DNA from: Calothrix sp. CSU_2_0 | GTDB lineage: Bacteria; Cyanobacteriota; Cyanobacteriia; Cyanobacteriales; Nostocaceae | Direction: 5' to 3' | Assembly (NCBI GenBank): GCA_012034595.1 | Contig: JAAUPE010000029.1 | Span: forward strand, 1-57,459 | DNA: 57,459 nucleotides | In this document: positions 1-8,679 of the stretch, one piece after another | Numbering within the stretch: the stretch's first letter is position 1 | Layout: every line of letters begins with the position of its first letter | Position numbers and translations under genes: made by a program | The notes under the pieces: generated by a model | What the model was told of the DNA's origin: nothing | The model's database searches: none | Seen by the model: the letters and a program-made list of their open reading frames with translations, nothing else

Positions 1-29
1 GTCAGCTCGTCTAGATCGATTCCAGTCCA

Positions 30-91
30 TCCAATCCCAATCCCCAATCCCCAATCCCCAATTCCCAAATTCCCAAATTCCCAATTCCCAA
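30..91. repeat. Short tandem heptamer-type repeat
   Basis: Tandem copies of CCAATCC/CCAATTC-like units lie immediately downstream of the stop of the minus-strand regulator. This is the short tandemly repeated repetitive DNA common between genes in filamentous cyanobacteria. Confidence 0.85.
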
Positions 92-94
92 GCT

Positions 95-781
95 TCAAGA
101 ATCTCTTAAAACGTAACCAACACCACGTACAGTTTGAATCAGACGTTTTTGACCTTCATCTTCGATTTTCAGACGCAAATAACGAATGTAGACTTCGATT
201 ACATTCGATTCCCCCATAAAATCGTAACCCCAGACATTTTCCAGAATTTGTTCGCGAGTTAAGACTTCACGAGGATGTTCCATCAAAAACTTTAACAGTT
301 CAAATTCCTTCATAGTCAAATCAATAGCCCGTCCATTGAGGATAGCGCGACGGGTAGCGATATCGAGAATTAAATCACCGAAGCGTAATTGTTCGCTGGT
401 ATCGATGTCAGGTTTGAGATAGAGACGGACTAAATTTAAAAAATCTTCAGCACGGTAAGGTTTGAGGAAGTAGTCATCAGCTCCAGCTTCAAGACAAGCA
501 ACGCGATCGTCTACAGTATCCCGTGCCATCAAAACTAAAACAGGCGATCGCATTCCCGTACCCCGAATATTTTTACATAGGGAAAGCCCCGATTCACCAG
601 ATAGCATCCGGTCAATCACAATTAAAGCAGGTTCGCGATCGCGGCTGTACTGCATTCCGCTTGGAGCATCATGTGCAATGACAGTTTCGTATCCCGCTTC
701 TTTCAAGTCAAAAGATAGCTGATTTGCTAAACTGTCGTCGCTTTCAATCACTAAAACACAAGGGTTGTGAGTAAGCGTCAT
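95..781 (-). CDS. nblR: NblR-type response regulator (OmpR/PhoB family)
   Basis: This is a 228-residue two-domain regulator: receiver domain at about residues 8-122 and a winged-helix DNA-binding domain at about 130-226. The receiver keeps the phospho-acceptor Asp57, the acidic group Glu13/Asp15/Asp16 and Lys107. The position that is normally Thr/Ser is Met85 (LVLMARD), so phosphorylation-driven switching may be altered. The LMARDTVDDRVACLEAGAD stretch and the whole C-terminal half match my memory of cyanobacterial NblR, which controls phycobilisome degradation and survival under nutrient and high-light stress. Another OmpR-family regulator such as RpaB remains possible, but RpaB has canonical receiver residues. 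The gene stands alone; its downstream flank is a tandem repeat. Confidence 0.75.
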   Translation of the reverse strand: MTLTHNPCVLVIESDDSLANQLSFDLKEAGYETVIAHDAPSGMQYSRDREPALIVIDRMLSGESGLSLCKNIRGTGMRSPVLVLMARDTVDDRVACLEAGADDYFLKPYRAEDFLNLVRLYLKPDIDTSEQLRFGDLILDIATRRAILNGRAIDLTMKEFELLKFLMEHPREVLTREQILENVWGYDFMGESNVIEVYIRYLRLKIEDEGQKRLIQTVRGVGYVLRDS

Positions 782-1288
782 ACAAGGGTGAAGTATTGAG
801 TTGTGAATTAGGAATTATGAGTTTAACTAGTATTTAATCCTAAAATGTGATGCATTTGATAGGTAGCATAAGTAGTAATTATACTTATTTTGGCACGAAC
901 ATCTGCGATCGCGTTTCTGGTAGCACAATCAAAATAAAAGGGCTGGGGGAACCCCAACCCTACAATCCTATGTGCTAAACTTATTTTCTTTGGAAAATGA
1001 AACAGCCTTGTCCTTATATAAAGGGGAGAAAACTAGACTTTTATTTTCTATCTTGAAAAAGGGAATCGATTCATGATTTAGGAATGTGGATTAAATAAAG
1101 TGCAATTTTTCTTGTGGAGCAGGCATCCTGCCTGCACTTAGAATATTACAACGGGCAAGATGCCCGTACCACAAATACATGTAAGTTATTAAATTCTCAT
1201 TCCTTAGTAAAAACGATCGCCTTTATAAGGACGGCAGGGTGAAAACCCTCTCTCTTTAGAGGAGGGATGAAAGCCGCCAGTGCAGGAT
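782..1288. other. Intergenic region with small palindromes
   Basis: No convincing gene is visible. The stretch holds two GC-rich palindromes of the household type (GCAGGCATCCTGCCTGC near 1126 and ACGGGCAAGATGCCCGT near 1151). A hairpin at about 1244-1266 (CCCTC...GAGGG) could be a terminator of the small minus-strand gene or the left flank of the TnpB element. Confidence 0.6.
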
Positions 1289-1444
1289 TTATCCTGCCTG
1301 CTCCAGTCTTGACATTTTCTCTAAAGTGTCAGATAGGCTTGTAGCTCCTAATAGTTTTTGTTGTTGCTTAAGCCATTTTTTTACCGTAGGTGTAAGGGTC
1401 AAATTTAATTTTTCCTTCTTTTCCCCATAGCTTGTATCTCTCAT
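1289..1444 (-). CDS. Small ribbon-helix-helix-like protein beside tnpB
   Basis: This is a 51-residue reading frame divergent from tnpB. The sequence NLTLTPTVKKWLKQQQKLLG followed by SLSDTLEKMSR has the beta-strand/helix/helix look of a CopG/Arc-type DNA-binding protein. I chose the inner ATG at 1444 because the longer frame runs back into the tnpB start and its extra N-terminus looks hydrophobic and unrelated. It could be a repressor of the element or an accessory factor. That role is inference from position only; the family assignment rests on pattern and is not certain. Confidence 0.5.
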   Translation of the reverse strand: MRDTSYGEKKEKLNLTLTPTVKKWLKQQQKLLGATSLSDTLEKMSRLEQAG

Positions 1445-1507
1445 CTTGACTTGTTTATGGTATACGCCTATAATACGTATTAACATAAATAAGGGGGTGA
1501 TTGCAAA

Positions 1508-2806
1508 TTGTACGGATGTCAGCAAAATCTAATTAATCCGAATAAGGGATTAAAAGCGGTACTTGAGTTCATTTGTTCCGAGTCTCACAAGTTGACAAAT
1601 TGCGGTATCTACTATGCCCGTCAACTATATTTCAAAACCAAAAAGTTGATTGGTAAGTTTGATTTGATTAATGAGTACAAGACCAATAAGCATTATCAAG
1701 TACTACATTCTCAAGCGGCACAACAAGTATTAATGTCTGTTGCTGAATCATTTAAGTCTTTTAAAGAGTTAAATAAAAAGTACAGCAAAGGTGAATTGCA
1801 TTTTAACCCAAAGTTACCTAAATACCGTAAAGGTGGAGGATATGCTTTGGTGACGTATCCAAAACAGGCATTAAAACTTGTAGGAGACAACATCAAAATT
1901 CCTTTGGGCAACAGTGTCAAACGTTGGTTCCAACTCGATAGTTTCACGATTCCAAAGCCATCTAATTTGCGGTTTGAAGACATCAAGGAATTGCGAATAC
2001 TGCCACGTAATCAATGTTTCTATGCTGAGTTTGTCTATCAAAAAGAGTCAGCAACCAGATACTACGTCAACCCAAGCAACGCATTAGCGATTGATCCAGG
2101 TATCAACAATTGGTTAAGTTGCCTGTCTAACGTAGGAACTAGTTTCATTGTTGATGGTCGCAAGGTTAAAAGTCTTAACCAGTGGTACAACAAGCGGGTT
2201 TCAGCACTAAAAGAGGGGAAGCCTCAAGGCTACTGGGACGACCAATTAGCCCACATAACAGAGAAACGTAATCGACAGATGCGGGATGCTGTAAACAAAG
2301 CAGCTAGATTAGTTGTTGACCACTGCATCAAATATCAAATTGGTACAGTAGTTTTTGGATGGAACCAAGGTCAACGACAAGAAGCAAAACTTGGTAAAAC
2401 AACGCAATCTTTTGTGCAAATACCAACCGCCAAACTCAAACAAAGAGTTAAACAACTCTGCGAAGAATACCGGATTAAATTTGTTGAAACAGAGGAATCT
2501 TATACCAGTAAGGCGAGTTTTCTAGATGGTGATTTTCTACCAACATACGGCGAAAAACCCGAAACGTGGAAGCCATCAGGAAAGCGAGTTAAACGCGGGA
2601 TGTATCGCACTGGTAGAGGAAAACTCATCAACGCTGATTTGAACGGTGCTGCTAATATTTTTCGCAAAGTAGAGACACAACTAGAACTTAACCTAGTCAA
2701 GGTCTGTAGGCAAGTTTTGACCCTTGCTACCAGATATCGCATCTGGGAAACCAAAACTAAAAAGCGGAGAGGGACGGCTTTAGCCTCCCTCATCGCAACA
2801 GTTTAG
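1508..2806 (+). CDS. tnpB: TnpB, RNA-guided nuclease of an IS200/IS605-type element
   Basis: This 432-residue TnpB starts at a TTG preceded by a good ribosome site (GGGGGTGA, about 7 bases upstream). The RuvC-like catalytic residues are all present: Asp196 in LAIDPGINNW, Glu330 in ETEESYTSKAS and Asp377 in NADLNGAANIF. The zinc ribbon usual between RuvC-II and RuvC-III (two CxxC pairs) is absent and replaced by a segment starting FLDGDFLPTYGEKP, as in a TnpB subgroup I associate with cyanobacteria. TnpB proteins cut DNA guided by an RNA derived from the element's right end and help retain the element. No tnpA transposase is present nearby, so this is a tnpB-only element that could only move in trans, if at all. 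Confidence 0.9.
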   Translation: MYGCQQNLINPNKGLKAVLEFICSESHKLTNCGIYYARQLYFKTKKLIGKFDLINEYKTNKHYQVLHSQAAQQVLMSVAESFKSFKELNKKYSKGELHFNPKLPKYRKGGGYALVTYPKQALKLVGDNIKIPLGNSVKRWFQLDSFTIPKPSNLRFEDIKELRILPRNQCFYAEFVYQKESATRYYVNPSNALAIDPGINNWLSCLSNVGTSFIVDGRKVKSLNQWYNKRVSALKEGKPQGYWDDQLAHITEKRNRQMRDAVNKAARLVVDHCIKYQIGTVVFGWNQGQRQEAKLGKTTQSFVQIPTAKLKQRVKQLCEEYRIKFVETEESYTSKASFLDGDFLPTYGEKPETWKPSGKRVKRGMYRTGRGKLINADLNGAANIFRKVETQLELNLVKVCRQVLTLATRYRIWETKTKKRRGTALASLIATV

Positions 2807-2830
2807 AATCCCCGTCCATTTATGGCGGGG
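2768..2830 (+). other. Tandem hairpins at tnpB 3' end, candidate guide-RNA scaffold / right end
   Basis: Two hairpins follow one another: one within the last codons of tnpB (about 2768-2790, GAGGG..GGC-TTTA-GCC..CCCTC) and one just after the stop (2810-2830, CCCCG..CC-loop-GGCGGGG). In IS605-type elements the right end forms the reRNA/omegaRNA scaffold that overlaps the tnpB 3' end. Here this is position and structure only; the exact boundary and the guide segment cannot be fixed. Confidence 0.4.
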
Positions 2831-2846
2831 AGAGGTCAAAAAATTC

Positions 2847-5111
2847 CTATTCATCTTGTCCAACACGACGAATATTCAAAATATCGCTCATCTTCTTAAT
2901 TTGGATGAAGACATGCTCTAATTGACTTTTATCGCGAATTTCAATCCCCAAATCAATCAATGCAGGCTGGTTAGTCGCCGTTTTTACACTAGCATGACGC
3001 ACGTTAATACATTGGTCGCTAAGTCTTGAGAGAATATCCTTCAGTACACCGACTCGATCGAGTGCTTCGATTTGTACATTGATTGAGTATGTCTGCGGAC
3101 GACCGTTTTGTTCGATCGCACCATTCCATCTAACAGGAATTAAGCGATCGCAATCAACGCCATCTAAGTTTGTACAACCTTGACGGTGAATTGTAATTCC
3201 TCGTCCCCTTGTCACCACACCAGTGATTTGTTCTCCAGGTATGGGTGTACAACAGCCAGCGAGGTGATATAACATACCTTCGACACCAACGATGGGGGAA
3301 TCGCTGGCACGATTCGAGGCAGGCACTAAATCACGGACTTTGGGTGTGGATAGGGGCAGGTTGGGGATGATGGGGATGACAACTGCTTGTTCTTGTCCCT
3401 TAACTAGTTCGCGCCAACGATTTAAGATGAGATTGAGGTTGATTTCGCCGTAACCCAAAGCCGCAACTAAATCTTCCGGGCTGTGGTAATTGCACTTTTC
3501 GGCAACTGCTTGCATCGCTTCGGATTTGAGTATGCCTTCCAAACCGCTTTTACCCAACTCCTTCTCTAACAATTCCCGTCCACGGGCAATGTTTTCTTCC
3601 CGTCGCGATCGCTTATACCATTGTTTGATTCGGTTTTTGGCTGCGGATGTGGCGACAAAGTTCAACCAATCTAAGCTGGGATGGCTGTTCTTTTGGGTCA
3701 TAATGACGACAATATCGCCATTTTGTAAGCGTGTCGAAAGTGGCACCATTTTACCGTTTACCCTTGCCCCTGCACAATGGTTGCCGACTTCGGTATGAAT
3801 GCGGTAAGCAAAATCGACGGTTGTGGAACCTGGATTTAGAGGGATGACATCACCTTTGGGGGTAAAGACGTAAATATCATCCTCGAACAGATTGTTTTTG
3901 ATGCTATCAAGATATTCTTGAGCATCTTTCAGGTCATATTGCCATTCGAGTAACTGCCGTAACCATGTAAATTTCTCGTCGGATGTGGTGATATTACCTG
4001 TGGAACCGCCAGTTTCTTTATATTTCCAATGTGCGGCAATCCCATACTCAGCAATGCGGTGCATTTCCAAAGTGCGAATTTGTACTTCCAGGGGTTTTCC
4101 CCAAGAACTGATGATGCCTGTATGTAAAGATTGATAGCGGTTGGGTTTTGGTAAACCAATATAGTCTTTAAACCTTCCGGGAATGGGACGGAAGGCATCG
4201 TGAACTACTGCTAAAGCGCGATAACATTCTTCATTAGTATTGACAATAATTCGTAATGCTGCTAAATCATAGATTTCATTAAACTCTTTATTTTGACGCT
4301 GCATCTTTTGATAAATACTGTAAAGATGTTTCGGTCTACCACTAATATCAGTACATTGAATTCCAGCTTCGACTAAACGCGATCGCAAATCATCAGATAC
4401 TTTTTTGAGTCGATCAACCCTGGCAACCCGCTTCTCAGCAACGTGTTGTTGAATCTCCCGGAAAGCATCTGGTTCTAAATATTTAAAAGCTAAATCTTCT
4501 AATTCCCATTTAAAACGCCAAATTCCTAAACGGTTGGCAAGGGGAGCAAATATATCTCTTGTTTCTAAAGCATTACGTCTGCGGCTTTCTTCAGACATTA
4601 CCTCCATCGTCCGCATATTATGCAGGCGATCGGCTAATTTGACAACGATGACGCGAATATCTTGTGCCATCGACAAAAACATGCGTCGAAAATTTTCCGC
4701 TTGACTCTCTGTTTTGCTTTTAAAGTTAATTTTTGAAAGCTTGGTTACACCTTCAACCAAACATCGAACTTCGGCACCAAATCGCTGTTCAATTTCCTCA
4801 ATTGTGACTTCTGTATCCTCAACTACATCATGAAGAAATCCAGCTGCTATCATAGCAGCACTGCCTCCAAGGTCGCGTAATAAACCTGCGACTGCAACTG
4901 GATGGCAAATATAAGGTTCCCCCGATTTGCGGTATTGCCCTTGATGTAATTCATAGGCAAATCTAAATGCACTACAGATTAATTCTGTATCGCATATCCT
5001 TCGTTCTTCTTCTGACTCTGGGTTTGTTGCGGATAAGCTCTTTTTTAAACAATCTTGAAGCCAATCCGGGAGGGTAATATCGACAGGTGTATTAACTAGC
5101 AAGCCACTCAT
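2847..5111 (-). CDS. rel: Bifunctional (p)ppGpp synthetase/hydrolase Rel/SpoT
   Basis: This 754-residue long-form RSH protein makes and degrades the stringent-response alarmone. Domains in order: HD hydrolase (about residues 50-200, with ICHPVAVAGLL and FLHDVVEDT), synthetase (about 240-390, with KDYIGLPKPNRYQSLHT and VQIRT), TGS (about 410-470, DDIYVFTPKGDVIPLNPG), a helical/zinc-finger-like region and a C-terminal ACT domain. The RFKD form of the RxKD motif in the synthetase domain and the intact HD residues point to a bifunctional enzyme rather than a RelA-only synthetase. It stands alone, and about 320 bases upstream are AT-rich without other genes. Confidence 0.95.
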   Translation of the reverse strand: MSGLLVNTPVDITLPDWLQDCLKKSLSATNPESEEERRICDTELICSAFRFAYELHQGQYRKSGEPYICHPVAVAGLLRDLGGSAAMIAAGFLHDVVEDTEVTIEEIEQRFGAEVRCLVEGVTKLSKINFKSKTESQAENFRRMFLSMAQDIRVIVVKLADRLHNMRTMEVMSEESRRRNALETRDIFAPLANRLGIWRFKWELEDLAFKYLEPDAFREIQQHVAEKRVARVDRLKKVSDDLRSRLVEAGIQCTDISGRPKHLYSIYQKMQRQNKEFNEIYDLAALRIIVNTNEECYRALAVVHDAFRPIPGRFKDYIGLPKPNRYQSLHTGIISSWGKPLEVQIRTLEMHRIAEYGIAAHWKYKETGGSTGNITTSDEKFTWLRQLLEWQYDLKDAQEYLDSIKNNLFEDDIYVFTPKGDVIPLNPGSTTVDFAYRIHTEVGNHCAGARVNGKMVPLSTRLQNGDIVVIMTQKNSHPSLDWLNFVATSAAKNRIKQWYKRSRREENIARGRELLEKELGKSGLEGILKSEAMQAVAEKCNYHSPEDLVAALGYGEINLNLILNRWRELVKGQEQAVVIPIIPNLPLSTPKVRDLVPASNRASDSPIVGVEGMLYHLAGCCTPIPGEQITGVVTRGRGITIHRQGCTNLDGVDCDRLIPVRWNGAIEQNGRPQTYSINVQIEALDRVGVLKDILSRLSDQCINVRHASVKTATNQPALIDLGIEIRDKSQLEHVFIQIKKMSDILNIRRVGQDE

Positions 5112-5428
5112 ACAATTGGGTTTGAGTAAATCGGTGATTTGGGTTGGATAGATGCTGGAAGCTGGTAAATATAGCTTCCTTATGATGGATAAATATAATG
5201 AGTTGCGTCTCTACCTCTAAGAATAAGTAGGAACGCTTTTTGAGTATATTATTAAGGCTAAAAAGTCAATTATTCAGTGTGAAAATCGGGGATCATTGTT
5301 TTGCCACCTGATAAATAAGAAACCTGCCCCAAAATTAATTTCTGAGGCATCCAATTTGAGGGAAAATGATGGAAATAATTATGGAAAAAAAATTTTCTTG
5401 TCATTAATAGTATCTCAATAAACATTGG
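5112..5428. other. Intergenic, divergent promoter region
   Basis: This AT-rich gap of 317 bases separates the divergently transcribed rel and patD-like genes and presumably holds both promoters. No gene, strong hairpin or repeat is seen. Confidence 0.6.
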
Positions 5429-5767
5429 ATGTCTCTAAATCAAGATAAATATCATACATTTGCGGTACTTCTGCAAGAATTGCATCATGATGCTGCTAAT
5501 CAGTTAACTGTAGCTGAAATTCGGCAACGTCAAATATTATTACAACAATTTTTTCAAGAAGAGATTGTGCCTTTGGCTAGTGATGAGTCGCGAGAACAGA
5601 TGTTTCGCACCGAAATCAGCAAGCAACTGCGGCTTTTGGAGGTGGATGTTAGCTTTTTGGCTGGTGCTAGTCAACCTGCGACTATTGAAACTAGGTTAAA
5701 AACGATATGCGATCGCATTATTACTCTCATCAGATATTGTGAAGCGGTTTTGGGGGATGGGGAATAG
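5429..5767 (+). CDS. patD: PatD-like heterocyst frequency protein
   Basis: This is a 112-residue, all-helical acidic protein without membrane segments. The pattern LQQFFQEEIVPLA, then SKQLRLLEVDVSFLAGA, then TRLKTICDRIITLIRYCEA matches my recollection of the small cyanobacterial family named PatD. PatD limits heterocyst frequency by binding the division protein FtsZ. The recognition is from memory rather than a motif with known catalytic residues, so the symbol is tentative. The last codons run directly into a GGGGAAT-type tandem repeat. Confidence 0.6.
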   Translation: MSLNQDKYHTFAVLLQELHHDAANQLTVAEIRQRQILLQQFFQEEIVPLASDESREQMFRTEISKQLRLLEVDVSFLAGASQPATIETRLKTICDRIITLIRYCEAVLGDGE

Positions 5768-5812
5768 GAAATTGGGGATGGGGAATGGGGAATAGGGGAT
5801 AGGGCACTTTTG
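5761..5812. repeat. Short tandem GGGGAATxGG-type repeat
   Basis: Degenerate copies of GGGGAAT/GGGGATA units begin within the end of the patD-like gene and continue downstream. Confidence 0.75.
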
Positions 5813-5931
5813 CGACTAGTCAGACATCTGTAATCTAATCTGATACAGTATTTGAAAAATTACACTTATGTAGGGCTTGGGTGAGTGATAAGTCAACTCC
5901 TTGTTTGTAATTGACTCATCTAGTAATTCCC

Positions 5932-5994
5932 AATGCCCAATGCCCAATGCCCAATGCCCAATGCCCAATTCCCAATTCCCCTTGCCCCTTACCA
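5932..5994. repeat. Short tandem CCCAATG heptamer repeat
   Basis: At least six consecutive CCCAATG/CCCAATT heptamers end about 10 bases before the ABC ATPase start codon, so they form its 5' untranslated or promoter region. Confidence 0.9.
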
Positions 5995-6004
5995 TTAACC
6001 AAAT

Positions 6005-7660
6005 ATGACAGAATTATTATTTAGCGTTGAAAATTTACGTATAGCTTACCCACAACGTAACTACGAAGAAGCTACCTGGGCAGTTGATGATGTGTCATTT
6101 TCACTACAGCCGGGGGAGCGGATGGGGTTGGTGGGTGAGTCGGGTTGCGGTAAGTCAACCCTGGGACGTGCCGTGATGCGCTTGCTTCCGGGAAATTCGC
6201 GGGTTGAGGGAAAAATTACTTTCCAAGGAAAGTCTGTATTAGATTTAACTGCTAATGAGATGCGTAAATTCCGAGGTGAAGTAGCAGCACTGGTATTCCA
6301 AGACCCAATGACGAGACTCGATCCATTGATGACGATTGGGAATCATTGTTTAGAGACGCTCAAAGCACATGCACCAGAGTTATCAAAAAAAGATGCCAAG
6401 GATAAAGCGATCGCAACTTTGGCAAAGGTAAATATTCCTGCAAATCGTTGGAATCAGTATCCCCATGAATTTAGTGGGGGGATGCGTCAACGGGTTGCGA
6501 TCGCATTAGCTTTACTTTTGAGTCCGAAGTTAATTATTGCTGATGAACCGACAACGAGTTTAGATGTGACGGTTTCAGCACAGATTTTGCAGGAACTTAC
6601 CCGACTTTGTAGTCAGGAAAATATGGCATTATTGCTGATTTCCCACGACTTAGCAATGGTTGCTGAATATTGCGATCGCATTGGGGTGATGTATTTTGGG
6701 AAAATGGTGGAAACTGGTTCTACAGATACGGTTTTTCGCCATCCCCAACACGAATATACCCAATCATTGCTCAAAGCTGCATTACATATCCAATCGATAG
6801 ATGAAATCGGTGCAGATAGTATTTCCAACGAATCATTTACCCCGACAGCGAATGCGATTCTTCGGGTTAAGGAACTTCAACAACATTATGCGATCGAACC
6901 GAATTTGATTGAGCGTTTGTTTAAAGGTGAAGGACAAACAATTAAAGCGGTAGATGGGATTAATCTAGAATTATATCAAGGGGAAATTCTTGGACTTGTG
7001 GGGGAATCGGGTTGTGGTAAAAGTACCCTATCACGGACAATTTTGCAATTAATTCCTCCCACTGGTGGTAAAGTCGAATTTTTGGGCACAGAATTAACGA
7101 ATTTGTCCCGTCAAGACATGCGTCAGCAACGACGACAAATGCAGATGATATTTCAAGATCCCCATGCATGTTTAAATCCTGCTATGTCGGTAGGTCAAAA
7201 TATTGCCGATCCTTTACTAATTCACGGGATTGCCACACCAGAGGCAGCGAAAAAGCAAGTTTTGGCAATGTTGGAAAGGGTTGGATTAGTGCCTGCGGAA
7301 ACCTACTACCAACGTTATGCATCAGAACTATCCGGGGGACAACAACAGCGCGTAGCCATTGCCCGTGCCTTAATTACCCGTCCCAAACTGTTGATTTGCG
7401 ATGAACCCGTGAGTATGTTGGATGCCAGCGTTCAGTCGCAAGTATTGGACTTGATGTTGGAATTAAAAGACGAATTTGAATTGACGTACCTATTTATTAC
7501 CCACGATTTGTGGTTAGCGAGATTTTTGTGCGATCGCATTGCCGTCATGAACGGTGGTAAAATTGTCGAACTCGGTAATACCAAGGAAATTTTTAAAAAC
7601 CCCCAACACGAGTATACGAAAAAGCTGCTAGGGGCTGCACCATTACTCGCCAGAGCATAG
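6005..7660 (+). CDS. Fused dual-ATPase ABC transporter protein (oligopeptide/dipeptide type)
   Basis: This 551-residue protein carries two complete nucleotide-binding domains of the DppD/DppF (YejF-like) class. Walker [10 protein letters not shown] occurs at about residue 44 and again at about 333. The signatures [12 protein letters not shown] and [12 protein letters not shown], Walker B segments (LIIADEP, LLICDEP) and H-loops (LLISHDL, LFITHDL) are all intact. Such proteins energise import of peptides or related solutes through two membrane permeases at the inner membrane. No permease or solute-binding gene lies nearby, so its partners must be elsewhere, as is common in cyanobacteria. The substrate is not determined by the sequence. 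Confidence 0.9.
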   Translation: MTELLFSVENLRIAYPQRNYEEATWAVDDVSFSLQPGERMGLVGESGCGKSTLGRAVMRLLPGNSRVEGKITFQGKSVLDLTANEMRKFRGEVAALVFQDPMTRLDPLMTIGNHCLETLKAHAPELSKKDAKDKAIATLAKVNIPANRWNQYPHEFSGGMRQRVAIALALLLSPKLIIADEPTTSLDVTVSAQILQELTRLCSQENMALLLISHDLAMVAEYCDRIGVMYFGKMVETGSTDTVFRHPQHEYTQSLLKAALHIQSIDEIGADSISNESFTPTANAILRVKELQQHYAIEPNLIERLFKGEGQTIKAVDGINLELYQGEILGLVGESGCGKSTLSRTILQLIPPTGGKVEFLGTELTNLSRQDMRQQRRQMQMIFQDPHACLNPAMSVGQNIADPLLIHGIATPEAAKKQVLAMLERVGLVPAETYYQRYASELSGGQQQRVAIARALITRPKLLICDEPVSMLDASVQSQVLDLMLELKDEFELTYLFITHDLWLARFLCDRIAVMNGGKIVELGNTKEIFKNPQHEYTKKLLGAAPLLARA

Positions 7661-7680
7661 TTAGATTTTGGATTTTGCGA

Positions 7681-7719
7681 AAAGTTGACGGGTTCGGTTT
7701 CCGTACCGTCAAACTTTTC
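7681..7719. repeat. Small palindrome with TCGGTTTCCGT apex
   Basis: Arms AAAAGTTGACGG / CCGTCAAACTTTT surround the loop GTTCGGTTTCCGTA. A second palindrome near 15049 has unrelated arms but nearly the same apex. Confidence 0.7.
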
Positions 7720-7759
7720 AAGACAGGATTTTGGATGCATACACGAAATCAAACAAAAA

Positions 7760-7778
7760 CCCCCGTAAATAACGGGGG
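7760..7778 (-). terminator. Rho-independent terminator
   Basis: On the minus strand the stem CCCCCGT/ACGGGGG with a 5-base loop is followed by GTTTTTGTTTG. It lies about 30 bases beyond the stop of the peptidoglycan-binding protein gene, as expected for its terminator. Confidence 0.8.
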
Positions 7779-7808
7779 TGATGTGTGTAATGTGAAGGAA
7801 ACCTGTAA

Positions 7809-8279
7809 TTAATCAATGGTAAGGAAAGTAGCCAAATCGCTTAATGCTTTCCAAGTGGTTTGACCAATAACACCATCGACTTTCAATTTTTTATCTTTTT
7901 GGAAAGCTTTAACTGCGGTATCAGTTCCCGAACCAAAATCCCCATCAATTCCACCTTTGTAATATCCACCATCTTTAAGAACTTGTTGGACGATGGAAAC
8001 CTGTTCCCCATTGTCACCACGTTTCAAAGTTGATTTATCAACAGGAGCATTAGCACGTAGAGATTTCCAAGTTAAAGAACCAGCAATGCCATCACGTTTG
8101 AGTAAAAATTGATATTGAACTGTTTTAACTACTGCTTCGGTTTTTGTACCAAATACACCATCAAGCTTAATTGCATCGGGTTTAGGAATACGTTTGTTTA
8201 AAAGTTCTTGTAATTCCTTGACTTTTGCACCACTAGCACCAAGTTTGAGGGTAGGGTCATTTGCTGTAGTTGCTTGCAT
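7809..8279 (-). CDS. Protein with two peptidoglycan-binding (PG_binding_1) domains
   Basis: This 156-residue protein consists almost entirely of two PG_binding_1 repeats: about residues 10-75 (LKLGASGAKVKELQELL through GIAGSLTWKSL) and about 85-150 (LKRGDNGEQVSIVQQVL through GVIGQTTWKAL). Each has the VxxLQxxL and DGxFGxxTxxAVxxFQ pattern. There is no signal peptide and no catalytic domain, so it is a binding module only. It may act in the cytoplasm or be exported by a route not visible here. A strong terminator follows the gene; the divergent upstream gap has no gene. Confidence 0.85.
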   Translation of the reverse strand: MQATTANDPTLKLGASGAKVKELQELLNKRIPKPDAIKLDGVFGTKTEAVVKTVQYQFLLKRDGIAGSLTWKSLRANAPVDKSTLKRGDNGEQVSIVQQVLKDGGYYKGGIDGDFGSGTDTAVKAFQKDKKLKVDGVIGQTTWKALSDLATFLTID

Positions 8280-8679
8280 AAATTTTTACCTAAAATTTTA
8301 CTTAAGTGAGTTTGTACCTATAGAATCAAGTGCGATCGCAAGCATTTCGGAAAATGTTCGGAAAATCTTAGCTACACTGAAGGGTACTATTGGTGACTTC
8401 AGACTAGAATTAGGTATATGGCAGCGAAAATTATCAATTATTAAAACAACCAGATTTCTCTCAAAGCAAGTACGACTATTATTGATGCAACACCTATATA
8501 AACCAGGTTTCTCAACTCTTCAAGTAATTTGTAAAACTTAGGGTTATTGGAGTTTTTGCTTGTTGGGAGAAATCCGGTTTCTACTTTTATCGTGCGAATG
8601 TGAGATTTTCTATAGGGGAGAAACTCAATTTCTTCTAAAATCTAAAATCCAAAATCTAAAATCTAAAATCTAAAATCAA
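8280..8679. other. Intergenic with AAAATCT tandem repeat
   Basis: No gene is seen. The last 45 bases (about 8635-8678) are tandem AAAATCT/AAAATCC heptamers that stop right at the start codon of the radical SAM gene. Confidence 0.6.

Noticed and set aside
3490-3798. 102-codon plus-strand frame inside rel
   Set aside because: Antisense shadow of a highly conserved coding region; no ribosome site and no family resemblance.
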